From positions 1 through 21,778 of the forward strand of contig CAZTSI010000050.1 in NCBI GenBank assembly GCA_964616755.1: a stretch of 21,778 nt of DNA. Reading direction: 5' to 3'. Below are positions 9,073 to 16,619 of the stretch, piece by piece (within the stretch, counting starts at the first letter, position 1; each line of letters begins with the position of its first letter). The translations under genes were made by a program, and so were the position numbers. The DNA comes from CAYNFR01 sp964616755. GTDB lineage: Bacteria > Bacteroidota > Bacteroidia > Chitinophagales > Saprospiraceae. The notes beneath the pieces are model-generated. The model saw only the letters and a list, made by a program, of their open reading frames with translations. It was not told the origin of the DNA and did no database searches.

Positions 9073-10124
9073 GTTTTCATTTTTTCTAAAAATAATGACC
9101 AAATCTGTTCAACCATTGCATAGGCAAAATGATCTGTGTAATATGCACCACCTAGTGGGTCTGCCACTTGACCGAGCTGACTTTCTAATTCTAACAAATG
9201 TGAAATATTACGCGTAATTCGTCGATCAAATTGTCCTTGATGTATACAAGGTAAAGAGTAAGAATCAACTTCCCCCAAATAATTCGCCGCTGCATAAGTG
9301 GTATGCGCAATTAACTGTGCGTTCGAATCTTCTTTTAATAAACTATCAGGAATATAGCTATGCACATATACCTGAATACCCTCTAATTTATGCGCCTCAA
9401 GCATGAGAAAGGCTAATGAACGTATGGCCTTAAACGCCGAAATATTAATTATAAAATCCGAAGATAGTCCTATGCGAACATGAATACTTTGTACTTGAAG
9501 TCCTGCCTTTAAAGAGGATAGTTGTTCTGCTAAGCTAATAAGCAAATTGGCAGATCTCTCTACCAATGAAGGGCTTATGTCTACTTGCACATTTATCTTT
9601 GCCCATGACAATTCATTTAAAAGAATTCGCTCTACTCCTGTATTTTTTATTGAGCTGCTGACAATCGCAATACTTAATTCATCTTTTTTAAAACCACTTT
9701 CCAAGGCAAAAAGGTAAACAGCATCAGCACAAGCACCGGCTTCACTTTGCCCAACTATGATATGTAATCCAATAAAATTTAGATAGACATTTTGAAGTAA
9801 GATCGCCCAATTGATCGCACTTGTCGTGAGATGCAGCTCAATGCCTCTTGCCCCAAACTGAAGTTCATGAAGGATAGATTGATTTGCGCTCAATTCATCC
9901 TTAACATATACTATACTGTAATAATCAGTGCTTGAAGAAGAAGCTGGAACACTAGTAATACATTGAACATCAACGCCTTGTCGCAAAAATGGCGAACTAC
10001 CCACCTGGTCAATGGGAGAAGTAAGATATTGATCTAAGCTAGATACTTTTAACTCCTGACAGATTAATTTATGCCAATCGGCAGTCTCTGGGCGATCAAA
10101 ATACTTTTCCCACGGGATGATCAT
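9069..10124 (-). CDS. mutA: methylmalonyl-CoA mutase small subunit, strongly shortened
   Basis: A 351-residue homologue of the non-catalytic mutase subunit. The N-terminus (FDRPETADWHKLICQELK) matches the MutA opening 'F....T.EW...I..DLKG'. The C-terminus has RNISHLLELESQLGQVADP and then LGGAYYTDHFAY, the counterpart of the 'DPA.GSYY.E.LT' strand in this family. Characterised MutA proteins from Propionibacterium and Porphyromonas are about 620-640 residues and include a vestigial B12 domain; this one has no such domain and a reduced barrel. No internal frameshift is apparent, and both ends fit tight 4-base overlaps with the neighbouring genes, so this looks like an evolved short form rather than a broken gene. 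Its role would be to pair with MutB as a structural partner. Identification rests on the terminal motifs and gene position; the middle is divergent. Confidence 0.85.
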   Translation of the reverse strand: MIIPWEKYFDRPETADWHKLICQELKVSSLDQYLTSPIDQVGSSPFLRQGVDVQCITSVPASSSSTDYYSIVYVKDELSANQSILHELQFGARGIELHLTTSAINWAILLQNVYLNFIGLHIIVGQSEAGACADAVYLFALESGFKKDELSIAIVSSSIKNTGVERILLNELSWAKINVQVDISPSLVERSANLLISLAEQLSSLKAGLQVQSIHVRIGLSSDFIINISAFKAIRSLAFLMLEAHKLEGIQVYVHSYIPDSLLKEDSNAQLIAHTTYAAANYLGEVDSYSLPCIHQGQFDRRITRNISHLLELESQLGQVADPLGGAYYTDHFAYAMVEQIWSLFLEKMKT

Positions 10125-10609
10125 ACGGCGCCTAATTTGATCAGTAATTGTCCTTTTTCGACAGGAGATTTAAGACTACATTCTATGCTTTCAATAGAAG
10201 CTCTAGCGGCGGATTTTATGACATTCTCCATTTTCATTGCTTCCAATATAAGCAAGGGAGTATCCCTTTCTACGACTTCACCTTCTTTCACTAGAATACT
10301 CAGCACCAAGCCAGGCATGGGCGCTAGAACATGTTGATCATAAACTTTATCGACCTTATTCATGCCCAGAGCTTCAACCAACTGATCGAGTTCATCTTTG
10401 ACTTCAAATTGATAATAGCGCCCGTCTAATCTTACACTAGCGAAGCGTGTTTTAACACAAATTTCAACTTGAGCTTTATGCCCAACTCCGTGCTCAATAA
10501 TGTGCCAGTTGCCACTCGCATATTGAGTCATTTCCAATGATGCTAGTTCCTCCTGAGAAAGTTCAAATGAGTTGTCTGTAGAGGAAAGGGTAAATTTGCG
10601 AGTGTTCAT
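10121..10609 (-). CDS. biotin carboxyl carrier protein of the acyl-CoA carboxylase
   Basis: A 162-residue protein with a C-terminal biotinyl domain. APMPGLV (96-102) and EAMKMEN (123-129) are the signature sequences, with Lys126 as the biotinylated residue. The hairpin partner sequence SPVEKGQLLIKL closes the domain. The N-terminal 90 residues form a beta-rich segment like the linker region of alpha subunits of biotin-dependent carboxylases, as if the C-terminal part of a PCC alpha chain had become its own gene. It has no signal peptide and acts in the cytoplasm, carrying carboxybiotin between the biotin carboxylase and the carboxyltransferase. It overlaps mutA by four bases (10121-10124) and the upstream methyltransferase-like gene by four bases (10606-10609), so translational coupling is likely. 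A role shared with acetyl-CoA carboxylase cannot be excluded. Confidence 0.92.
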   Translation of the reverse strand: MNTRKFTLSSTDNSFELSQEELASLEMTQYASGNWHIIEHGVGHKAQVEICVKTRFASVRLDGRYYQFEVKDELDQLVEALGMNKVDKVYDQHVLAPMPGLVLSILVKEGEVVERDTPLLILEAMKMENVIKSAARASIESIECSLKSPVEKGQLLIKLGAV

Positions 10610-11298
10610 TTCGTTTTAGTTGCGACAATAATGTATTGATAATCTAAGCTCATGTCATCAGTTACAATAAGATTAAATCCAGTTTGTTCGAGCAAATTTT
10701 CAACATCCCAAATTTGGGCACGGTGCTCTCTGCTCGGTGCAATATCTGAAGGCAATCGCTTCATCTTGAAGTCAATAATCACCAATCTGCCCTTGACTTT
10801 CAAGCGATCAAATATTCGTTTTAAATAATCTTCTTTGTTTGTAATATATCCTATGGTATTGACCATCAAAACGTCGTCCATTTCGTTCTTCTTGATACCC
10901 GGATCTTCAGGAACAGTTAATCTCGTTTCGATGCGCAAGGCTGTCAGGCTATCTAAATTTACTTTAAAATCATCAATCAATGATAACATGCTAGTATCAA
11001 TATCTATGGCTACAACTCTTTTAGCTCTAAGTGCTAGTCGAAACGTGAAATATCCGGTACCAGAACCAATGTCTGCCACGACACGGTCTGACAGATCTCC
11101 AAATCGGTCTAATAGCTGATTGGGTTTTTGCCACACCATACGCTCTACCTCATCGATTGGAACATTAAATGGATCAATTTTTAACAAATCTACAGTAGCA
11201 TCGGACTTAGTCTGCTGCGATGTCTTGTTCTTTTGGCATGAAGATCCTATTACAGTGATAAGAATCAACAAGAATAATAGATGTACAAAGCTTGGCAT
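10606..11298 (-). CDS. SAM-dependent methyltransferase-like predicted lipoprotein
   Basis: A 230-residue protein that starts with a hydrophobic segment FVHLLFLLILITVIGSSC. This is a predicted lipoprotein signal with Cys21 as the lipidated residue; the -3 position is Gly, so the lipobox is not ideal. After a polar linker comes a class I methyltransferase fold: RMVWQKP, motif I VADIGSGTGYFTFRLA, the acidic strand end VVAIDID, motif IV region MVNTIGYI and a late GRLVIIDFKM strand. The SAM-binding glycines and acidic residue are all present, so it is not obviously degenerate. The target is unknown. ATG at 11298 is 2 bases after the dacB stop; a TTG at 11304 would give a 4-base overlap and two more residues. 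Export of a SAM-dependent fold is odd, because SAM is not expected in the periplasm. An inner-leaflet membrane anchor is the alternative. Confidence 0.8.
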   Translation of the reverse strand: MPSFVHLLFLLILITVIGSSCQKNKTSQQTKSDATVDLLKIDPFNVPIDEVERMVWQKPNQLLDRFGDLSDRVVADIGSGTGYFTFRLALRAKRVVAIDIDTSMLSLIDDFKVNLDSLTALRIETRLTVPEDPGIKKNEMDDVLMVNTIGYITNKEDYLKRIFDRLKVKGRLVIIDFKMKRLPSDIAPSREHRAQIWDVENLLEQTGFNLIVTDDMSLDYQYIIVATKTK

Positions 11299-11300
11299 GT

Positions 11301-12746
11301 TCAATTTGTTTCTTGATCGATCGTGTCAAAAATTTTGGAGATAATTCGCTCATAAATCGCACGGATGGTCCGATTAGTGGAGGTATGTCCGTTGCACATA
11401 AGTACAATTGAATAGCATTTTCCATGACGATCTTCTATTACACCTGCATAACACAACACTGATCTGAAACTCCCTGATTTTAACCAGCATCGTGTTCGGC
11501 GCTTTTCGCTGACCATGAAGTAGGAATTATTCTCGAGGGAGGGAATGACTGATTTCCATGTTATATCGTTGTCACCTAATACCATCTTTGATAAAAACTC
11601 CGTCATCCCGGTAGCTGTAATCCTATTTTGCATACTCAAACCACTGCCATCAACTTGCGTCAAATCGTCTTCATTCAGGCCATTATTTTGCCAAAAATCA
11701 GCGATGGTCTTGACTCCACCGTCGAACCCAGGATTCTTGTTTTGGCTCGCTAGTGACTTTAAAATAGCGTCACAGTACAGATTATTGCTTACGTCATTCG
11801 CATATTGCGCCAATTTGATCAGTGGTTCTGAAAAATGACGGTAGATGAATAATGCCGAATCAAGCGCATAACTTGTCACTATTTTAGGTGAAAATGAAGG
11901 CCATCCTGCTTTTGCTCCGAGAAATTTAGCAAAGTGTTCGTGTGGAAAAGGAACGGCCCCTCTGATTTTAAAGGGTAAAGTCCCCGGCGGAATCGTTCCT
12001 TTGATTGTTAGCGTACGGCTATCTGGTGCTCCATAAAAATAGGCATTATCGCTACTCCCTTTGGGGCCGATGGTCACCATGCTTTGCACAGATACAGGGG
12101 CATGCGCATCCATGCTATCAAATCCTGCGAGTTCACCTTCTTTCTTGCTGCGTGAAAAAATGTAGTCAAAATAATTTTCGTGAAAATTAAAAGGATACGT
12201 TCCCGCTGCATAATAATTCGCTAAATCGTCCCAAGGCCAAGATGGATGAACGTTAATACCGTCTTCTTGACGATTGACAACTACCAGATTTCCTGTTATA
12301 CTACTAATCCCCTTTGCATGTAATAAAAGGATTAGATTTTGCACTAAACTATCAGGCCCAACAGCCGAAGGATCTCTTGGTGAACCAAAACTTGGATCCC
12401 AAGAGGGCACAATAATCAAATCACCTTTTAATACACCATTGGCGAGAGTACCCTTGATATAAAAATCAGTGTGATATCTGAAGTCTGCTCCGAGCAGTTT
12501 GATGGCCGAAACGGTGGTTACTAACTTTAAAGTACTCGCAGGCATTAATCGAATATCGGCATTATGCTCCAACAACGTGAGCCCTTGTTCGTCGCGGAGG
12601 GAGATAGAAAAGTTAGTTTTTTGTAGAGGACTTTGTTCTTGGAGAGATTGAATAAACTCCTTGAGAGTGGCAAAGTCTGACTGCGCCGTAAGACCATTTA
12701 GCCCGACTAGTAAAAGTATTAGGCAATGGCTATATTTCTTGAGCAT
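11301..12746 (-). CDS. dacB: D-alanyl-D-alanine carboxypeptidase/endopeptidase (PBP4-type, peptidase S13)
   Basis: A 481-residue exported penicillin-binding protein of the S13 (PBP4) class, trimming the terminal D-Ala of peptidoglycan stem peptides or cutting cross-links in the periplasm. The N-terminus KKYSHCLILLLVGLNGLTAQS is a signal peptide with a likely cleavage after Ala in LTAQ. The active-site motifs are STLK (Ser71, Lys74) in MPASTLKLVTT, SNN in NDVSNNLYC, and KSGS (in place of the more usual KTG) near the C-terminus. The large insertion between the first two motifs that typifies S13 enzymes is present, including a VDGSGLS stretch downstream of the SxN motif. The ATG at 12746 is chosen over a TTG at 12755. 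It overlaps the upstream hydrolase gene by 17 bases. The symbol is by family and not by proven orthology. Confidence 0.9.
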   Translation of the reverse strand: MLKKYSHCLILLLVGLNGLTAQSDFATLKEFIQSLQEQSPLQKTNFSISLRDEQGLTLLEHNADIRLMPASTLKLVTTVSAIKLLGADFRYHTDFYIKGTLANGVLKGDLIIVPSWDPSFGSPRDPSAVGPDSLVQNLILLLHAKGISSITGNLVVVNRQEDGINVHPSWPWDDLANYYAAGTYPFNFHENYFDYIFSRSKKEGELAGFDSMDAHAPVSVQSMVTIGPKGSSDNAYFYGAPDSRTLTIKGTIPPGTLPFKIRGAVPFPHEHFAKFLGAKAGWPSFSPKIVTSYALDSALFIYRHFSEPLIKLAQYANDVSNNLYCDAILKSLASQNKNPGFDGGVKTIADFWQNNGLNEDDLTQVDGSGLSMQNRITATGMTEFLSKMVLGDNDITWKSVIPSLENNSYFMVSEKRRTRCWLKSGSFRSVLCYAGVIEDRHGKCYSIVLMCNGHTSTNRTIRAIYERIISKIFDTIDQETN

Positions 12747-13701
12747 CGTATCCAATATTAAATAATGCGTCTCCTACACTCACGACAGAGGCATTGTTAT
12801 GACCAATTATATATCCATCTCTTTTGGCTTGTACATCGCGTACTCGCTCCCCAAAGGGAGACATAATTTCCCCTAGGGGCTCGCCTTTAAAAATTTTTTG
12901 CCCCGATGACTTCGACCACAAAAATATGCCCGAATCACTTGCTCTAATCCAACCTGTACTTGAGAAATTTAGCGTAGAATAATGGCTATCAGGTACCATA
13001 GTCATCATTTCCAGATAATATAAAACTCTTAGTATTCCCTTATAGCCAATATCAATAGATAGCCCGTCAAAACGTATAGCTTCACCAGCTTCATATACCA
13101 AGACCGACACGCCCATATCATTAGCTACCTTTCTAAAAGAGTCGGCGATATATGCCTTTTGAATCATAAATGGCGCGCCAAAAGCTTTGCCCAAGGCATA
13201 AGCGATCTCATCCCTTTTGCTGTACCGAATTTGTGGAAAATTATATCGCGAGCTGCCACCCGTATGCAGATCAATAGCGTAATCTACGCTAGGTAAAATC
13301 TGCTTAGTAATAGCATGCGCCACCCTGGAGGCCATTGAGCCAGTTTTGATGCCGGGGAAGCTCCGGTTGACATCCTTACCATCAGGCACGAAGCGGCTGA
13401 AATTAATGAATCCAAATATATTGAGCAAGGGTATGATAATGACTGTACCACGGAGGAGTTTGTTCATTTCATTTTGGTACAAAAATCGTCTAAGAATTTC
13501 TACGCCATTTATTTCGTCACCATGTACACCAGCTATTAGTAACAACTTAGGACCAAGCTCCAGCGCCCTGAAAATATGCGCCTGAATGTGAATAGAGTTT
13601 CCTGAAGGAAGTTTCCCAATTTTCAATAGAACAGTAGCATTTTCACCCCGGGCTACCTTCGTACCGCCTATCGTTATTATATCATCGTTTTGCTCGCTCA
13701 T
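12730..13701 (-). CDS. succinylglutamate desuccinylase/aspartoacylase-family zinc hydrolase
   Basis: A 323-residue M14-related zinc amidohydrolase of the AstE/AspA superfamily, which cleaves N-acyl amino acids or related amide bonds. The zinc ligands are visible as GVHGDEINGVEI (His60, Glu63) and AIDLHTGG (His146). The substrate-carboxylate arginine segment is PDGKDVNRSFPG (107-117). The C-terminal part (GWIRASDSGIF to GDALFNIGY) is a beta-rich barrel-like domain seen in this family. It has no signal peptide. It overlaps rimK by 20 bases. Pairing of this family with RimK recurs in several bacterial groups, so it may act on the product of the ligase, for example removing added glutamates; this is inference. 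True succinylglutamate desuccinylase is less likely because no other arginine-succinyltransferase pathway gene is present here. Confidence 0.87.
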   Translation of the reverse strand: MSEQNDDIITIGGTKVARGENATVLLKIGKLPSGNSIHIQAHIFRALELGPKLLLIAGVHGDEINGVEILRRFLYQNEMNKLLRGTVIIIPLLNIFGFINFSRFVPDGKDVNRSFPGIKTGSMASRVAHAITKQILPSVDYAIDLHTGGSSRYNFPQIRYSKRDEIAYALGKAFGAPFMIQKAYIADSFRKVANDMGVSVLVYEAGEAIRFDGLSIDIGYKGILRVLYYLEMMTMVPDSHYSTLNFSSTGWIRASDSGIFLWSKSSGQKIFKGEPLGEIMSPFGERVRDVQAKRDGYIIGHNNASVVSVGDALFNIGYDAQEI

Positions 13702-14581
13702 ATAATCTTTGTTCTATCATCTCCATTACTGTTTTTGAGATATCTATCCTGGTGGTTGTTTCAATACCTTCTAATCCTGGTGATGCATTAACCTCTAAAA
13801 TGACTGGCCCTGCATTAGATCGAAGCATGTCAACTCCAGCTACCTCTAGACCTAAAATCTCAACGGATCGCAAGGCTATTTTTCGCTCATAGTCCGTTAT
13901 GTCCACAAGCTTAGCGCTACCGCCTCGATGCAGATTAGATCGAAAGTCGCCCTCTGCCGCAGTGCGTTCCATCGTGGCAACGACGACCCCATTGACCACA
14001 AATACTCTAATATCTGAGCCATTTGACTCTTTTATATACTCTTGAATGATCGCCTTTTGCTGCAAGTTGTAAAATGTTTCCATCATTGTCTGCATAACGT
14101 CACGGCTATCTGCTTTGATCACACCAATGCCATGTGTTCCACTCAATATCTTTATGATTTTAGGATATTCGTTGATCTTGGAAATCATGCTTTCCATACT
14201 ATCGAGGTTACTGACCAGCATAGTTTTGGGCACGGGAATACCGTCTTGCACTAATATTTGCAGACAACTAAGCTTATCTCTAGCTCTCAACAAAGCATCT
14301 GCTTTCAAGGTGGTATAGATTCCCATCGCCTCAAAATGACGAATAACCGACGCCCCTTGATGCGTAGCTGTACTGCCGATTCTAGGTATGATAGCGTCAT
14401 ATCTTTGTAATGGCTCCCCATAAAGATAAACGTTAGTATCACGGCCTTCTATGAAAAGGTCGAAGTGAAGATGATCCGCTATTCGAACAAAATGGCCGCG
14501 CCTTCTTCCAGCTTCAAATAGGCTTCTAGTGCTATAGAGCTCCGGATTGCGCGACAATATCAAAATGCGATGCACACTCAT
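13682..14581 (-). CDS. rimK: RimK-type ATP-grasp glutamate ligase
   Basis: A 299-residue ATP-grasp ligase very similar to E. coli RimK, which adds glutamate residues to the C-terminus of ribosomal protein S6. Matching landmarks are ILSRNPELYSTR at the N-terminus, IIPRIGSTAT, ARDKLSCLQIL, GTHGIGV in the ATP-binding loop, QEYIKESNGSDIRVFVV, the RimK signature GDFRSNLHRGG and the magnesium-binding VILEVNASPGLEGIE. The length matches RimK. It is the first gene of the minus-strand unit, and the 110-base divergent region to the MFS gene should hold its promoter. Related ligases (LysX/ArgX, MptN/CofF) are less likely because there is no LysW carrier gene and the signature follows RimK. The in vivo substrate may be S6 or another protein; the sequence does not decide this. 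Confidence 0.92.
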   Translation of the reverse strand: MSVHRILILSRNPELYSTRSLFEAGRRRGHFVRIADHLHFDLFIEGRDTNVYLYGEPLQRYDAIIPRIGSTATHQGASVIRHFEAMGIYTTLKADALLRARDKLSCLQILVQDGIPVPKTMLVSNLDSMESMISKINEYPKIIKILSGTHGIGVIKADSRDVMQTMMETFYNLQQKAIIQEYIKESNGSDIRVFVVNGVVVATMERTAAEGDFRSNLHRGGSAKLVDITDYERKIALRSVEILGLEVAGVDMLRSNAGPVILEVNASPGLEGIETTTRIDISKTVMEMIEQRLYERAKR

Positions 14582-14691
14582 GTGATGATCTATGTTGATG
14601 AAAATTACCCCTCAATATCGTATAAGTTTTTGAACCAAGCCATTATTCAAATGATTAATGCTATTTTTCCCGATCAAGTGAAAAACGATGT
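14582..14691. other. divergent intergenic region between rimK and the MFS gene
   Basis: These 110 bases separate the start codons of two divergent genes and should contain the promoters for the ten-gene minus-strand unit and for the transporter gene. No exact match to the Bacteroidota -7 consensus TAnnTTTG could be found on either strand. The nearest are one-mismatch sites with C at the last base: TATTTTTC on the plus strand and TAATTTTC on the minus strand. Neither has a TTTG box about 19 bases upstream, so no promoter is called. Confidence 0.4.
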
Positions 14692-15969
14692 ATGAACAAT
14701 AAGAAAGTAATTAATGCTTGGGCAATATTCGACTGGGCCAATTCCGCGTATTCGTTGGTTATTTCGACAGCGATCTTTCCGATATATTTTATTGCTATTT
14801 CTCCCGAAGTGATTAATGTTGCTGGCCTTGAGCTGTCAAGTGCAGCGTTGTACTCCTTCTCGATCAGTATAGCCTATATCATCATTGCACTTGTAGCACC
14901 CATCTTAGGTGGTATTGCAGATGCAGGTAATATGCGCAAGTACTTTATGCGCTTATTTACTTTGGTAGGAAGTTTAGCTTGTGGGACCCTTTTTTTATTT
15001 AGCGATGCAAGCTTGGTGTGGCTAGGAACAGCAGCTTTTATAATTGCGACAGTTGGTTTTGCAGGTAGTCTGATTTTTTATGATGCCTTCTTGCCAGATA
15101 TCACCACGGCAGATCAATATGATAATGTAAGTGCCAGAGGCTACGCGTTTGGGTATATCGGCAGTGTCTTATTGCTAATATTTATCTTGTTCATGAGCCA
15201 ACGACCAGAATTGTTTGGCTTTTCGACAGAAAGTGCCCTACCTTATCGTCTAGGTTTTCTGCTTGTAGGAATCTGGTGGTTTGGCTTCGCTCAATACTCC
15301 TTCAAACATTTACCCAATGATCAAAGTACGGTCATGAAATCTTCCTTGATTAAATCTGGATATAGCGAAATAAAAAAAGTATGGAAAGAGGTACAAGGCA
15401 AAAGATCTCTCAAATTCTTTTTGAGCTCATTTTTCTTTTACAGTGCTGGAGTTCAGACAGTTATCTATCTGGCTACCATTTTTGCTGAAAAGGAATTACA
15501 ATTTGAGAGTAGTGAATTGATTCTCACAGTTCTTATTCTTCAGTTGGTGGCGATTATTGGTGCATTCATTTTTGCCCGTTATTCGACTAAGCACGGGAGC
15601 AGAAAGGCTATTATTTTGATGCTCGTTATTTGGTTTTGCATCTGCATAGGAGCGTATTTCGTCCAAACGAAGATGATGTTTTTTGCCTTATCCTTTGCTG
15701 TAGGCATGGTGCTCGGAGGGCTACAATCTAGCTCACGGGCAAGCTATTCTAAACTATTAGAGGGAGAAAACGAATACAGTTCTTACTTCAGCATTTATGA
15801 TCTTTTGTTTTACCTGTCGATCGTATTTGGCACCTTTTCATTCGGTCTGATTGAGAGCCTTACGCATAATTTGAGGTATAGCGTTTTGATCTTGAGCTTG
15901 TATTTTGTAATGTCTCTAATACTCTTTGTCCAAGTAAGATTCCCGAGTCCACCAAAAGCCGTCAAATAA
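14692..15969 (+). CDS. MFS transporter, UMF1/Atg22-like family
   Basis: A 425-residue polytopic inner-membrane protein. The opening WAIFDWANSAYSLVISTAIFP is the hallmark of the bacterial UMF1 (Atg22-like) branch of the major facilitator superfamily. It is followed by a segment with APILGGIADAGNMRKY, the equivalent of the MFS loop-2/3 motif. About 11-12 hydrophobic segments can be counted, with a central charged loop (about residues 210-240) between the two halves. GMVLGGLQSSSRASYSKL in the second half is also typical of this family. Yeast Atg22 is a vacuolar amino-acid effluxer; bacterial substrates are largely unknown. It is transcribed divergently from rimK and is followed by a 10-base-pair hairpin. 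The ATG at 14692 is the family start. Confidence 0.9.
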   Translation: MNNKKVINAWAIFDWANSAYSLVISTAIFPIYFIAISPEVINVAGLELSSAALYSFSISIAYIIIALVAPILGGIADAGNMRKYFMRLFTLVGSLACGTLFLFSDASLVWLGTAAFIIATVGFAGSLIFYDAFLPDITTADQYDNVSARGYAFGYIGSVLLLIFILFMSQRPELFGFSTESALPYRLGFLLVGIWWFGFAQYSFKHLPNDQSTVMKSSLIKSGYSEIKKVWKEVQGKRSLKFFLSSFFFYSAGVQTVIYLATIFAEKELQFESSELILTVLILQLVAIIGAFIFARYSTKHGSRKAIILMLVIWFCICIGAYFVQTKMMFFALSFAVGMVLGGLQSSSRASYSKLLEGENEYSSYFSIYDLLFYLSIVFGTFSFGLIESLTHNLRYSVLILSLYFVMSLILFVQVRFPSPPKAVK

Positions 15970-15984
15970 ACACACTTAATAATG

Positions 15985-16012
15985 GAAAGATAGAAAGTAA
16001 TCTCTATCTTTC
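15985..16012 (+). terminator. hairpin after the MFS gene, possible weak terminator or attenuator
   Basis: A perfect 10-base-pair inverted repeat (GAAAGATAGA / TCTATCTTTC) surrounds an 8-base loop, 15 bases after the MFS stop and 31 bases before the DUF1761 gene. The stem is AT-rich and no uninterrupted T-tract follows, so termination would be weak. It may only partly separate the two genes, or protect a 3' end. Confidence 0.5.
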
Positions 16013-16043
16013 TCACGTATTTAAATAATCAAAAACATTACAT

Positions 16044-16556
16044 ATGCCTACTAACTTTTATTTTCTATTTATTGTCGCGCTTATACCGATGTGTGTCGGA
16101 GCCATCTATTATCATCCCAAAGTAGCCGGAAACGTTTGGATGCGCACCAACGGTTTTACAGAAGATTCCCTAAAAGGTGGGAATATGGCCTTAATTCTAG
16201 GATTATGTTATTTCTTTAGCTTAATCCTCTCGTTAGGCTTGATGGGTATAGTAATCCATCAAATGGCCGTATATCAAGTCATGATGCCCGAAATAGAAGT
16301 GTCTGGCAGTGATGCACAGACTCAATTCAACGATTTTATGGCTATTTATGGCAACAACTTCCGAACCTTTGGACACGGCGCCTTGCATGGGATGGCTACA
16401 ACTTTGATAATAGTTCTTCCTCTTATTGCGATTAACGCGCTATTTGAAAGACGAGGGTGGAAATATATAGCCATTCATACGGTCTATTGGTTGATTACGT
16501 TGATGCTGATGGGCGGTATTTTGTGTAAAACTTTAGTTTTCGCCGCTGTGTCGTAA
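16044..16556 (+). CDS. DUF1761 family membrane protein
   Basis: A 170-residue small membrane protein matching the DUF1761 family: the N-terminal helix FLFIVALIPMCVGAIYYHP followed by a 'W....G' segment (VWMRTNGFTEDSLKGG), then three further hydrophobic segments (about residues 49-75, 110-132 and 140-165). The segment FRTFGHGALHGMATTL before the third helix is the conserved His-containing stretch of the family. The function of the family is unknown. No catalytic motif is recognised. It follows the MFS gene by 74 bases with a hairpin between them, and ends at a strong bidirectional terminator. Identity as DUF1761 is fairly sure; no role is proposed. Confidence 0.82.
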   Translation: MPTNFYFLFIVALIPMCVGAIYYHPKVAGNVWMRTNGFTEDSLKGGNMALILGLCYFFSLILSLGLMGIVIHQMAVYQVMMPEIEVSGSDAQTQFNDFMAIYGNNFRTFGHGALHGMATTLIIVLPLIAINALFERRGWKYIAIHTVYWLITLMLMGGILCKTLVFAAVS

Positions 16557-16580
16557 TATGTGATTGCTAAAAATTAATAA

Positions 16581-16617
16581 AAAAAAGGGGAGTCAAGGTG
16601 ATTGGCTCTCTCTTTTT
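16581..16617. terminator. bidirectional intrinsic terminator between convergent genes
   Basis: A stem of about 15 positions has one A-C mismatch and three G-U-type wobbles (in plus orientation) around a 7-base loop. The core pairs GGGGAGTCA with TGGCTCTCT. The stem is flanked by six A on the left and five T on the right, so it reads as an intrinsic terminator on either strand. It lies 24 bases after the DUF1761 stop and 3 bases after the lipoprotein stop on the other strand, exactly where a shared terminator is expected. Confidence 0.8.
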
Positions 16618-16619
16618 AT

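Noticed and set aside
9073..9102. Ten-residue N-terminal extension of the biotin carboxylase from TTG at 9102
   Set aside because: The extension has no family match and would deepen the overlap with mutA; the ATG at 9072 fits the conserved N-terminus.
13682..14581. RimK homologue as a LysX/ArgX amino-acid biosynthesis ligase
   Set aside because: No LysW-type carrier gene is nearby and the GDFRSNLHRGG signature and length follow RimK.
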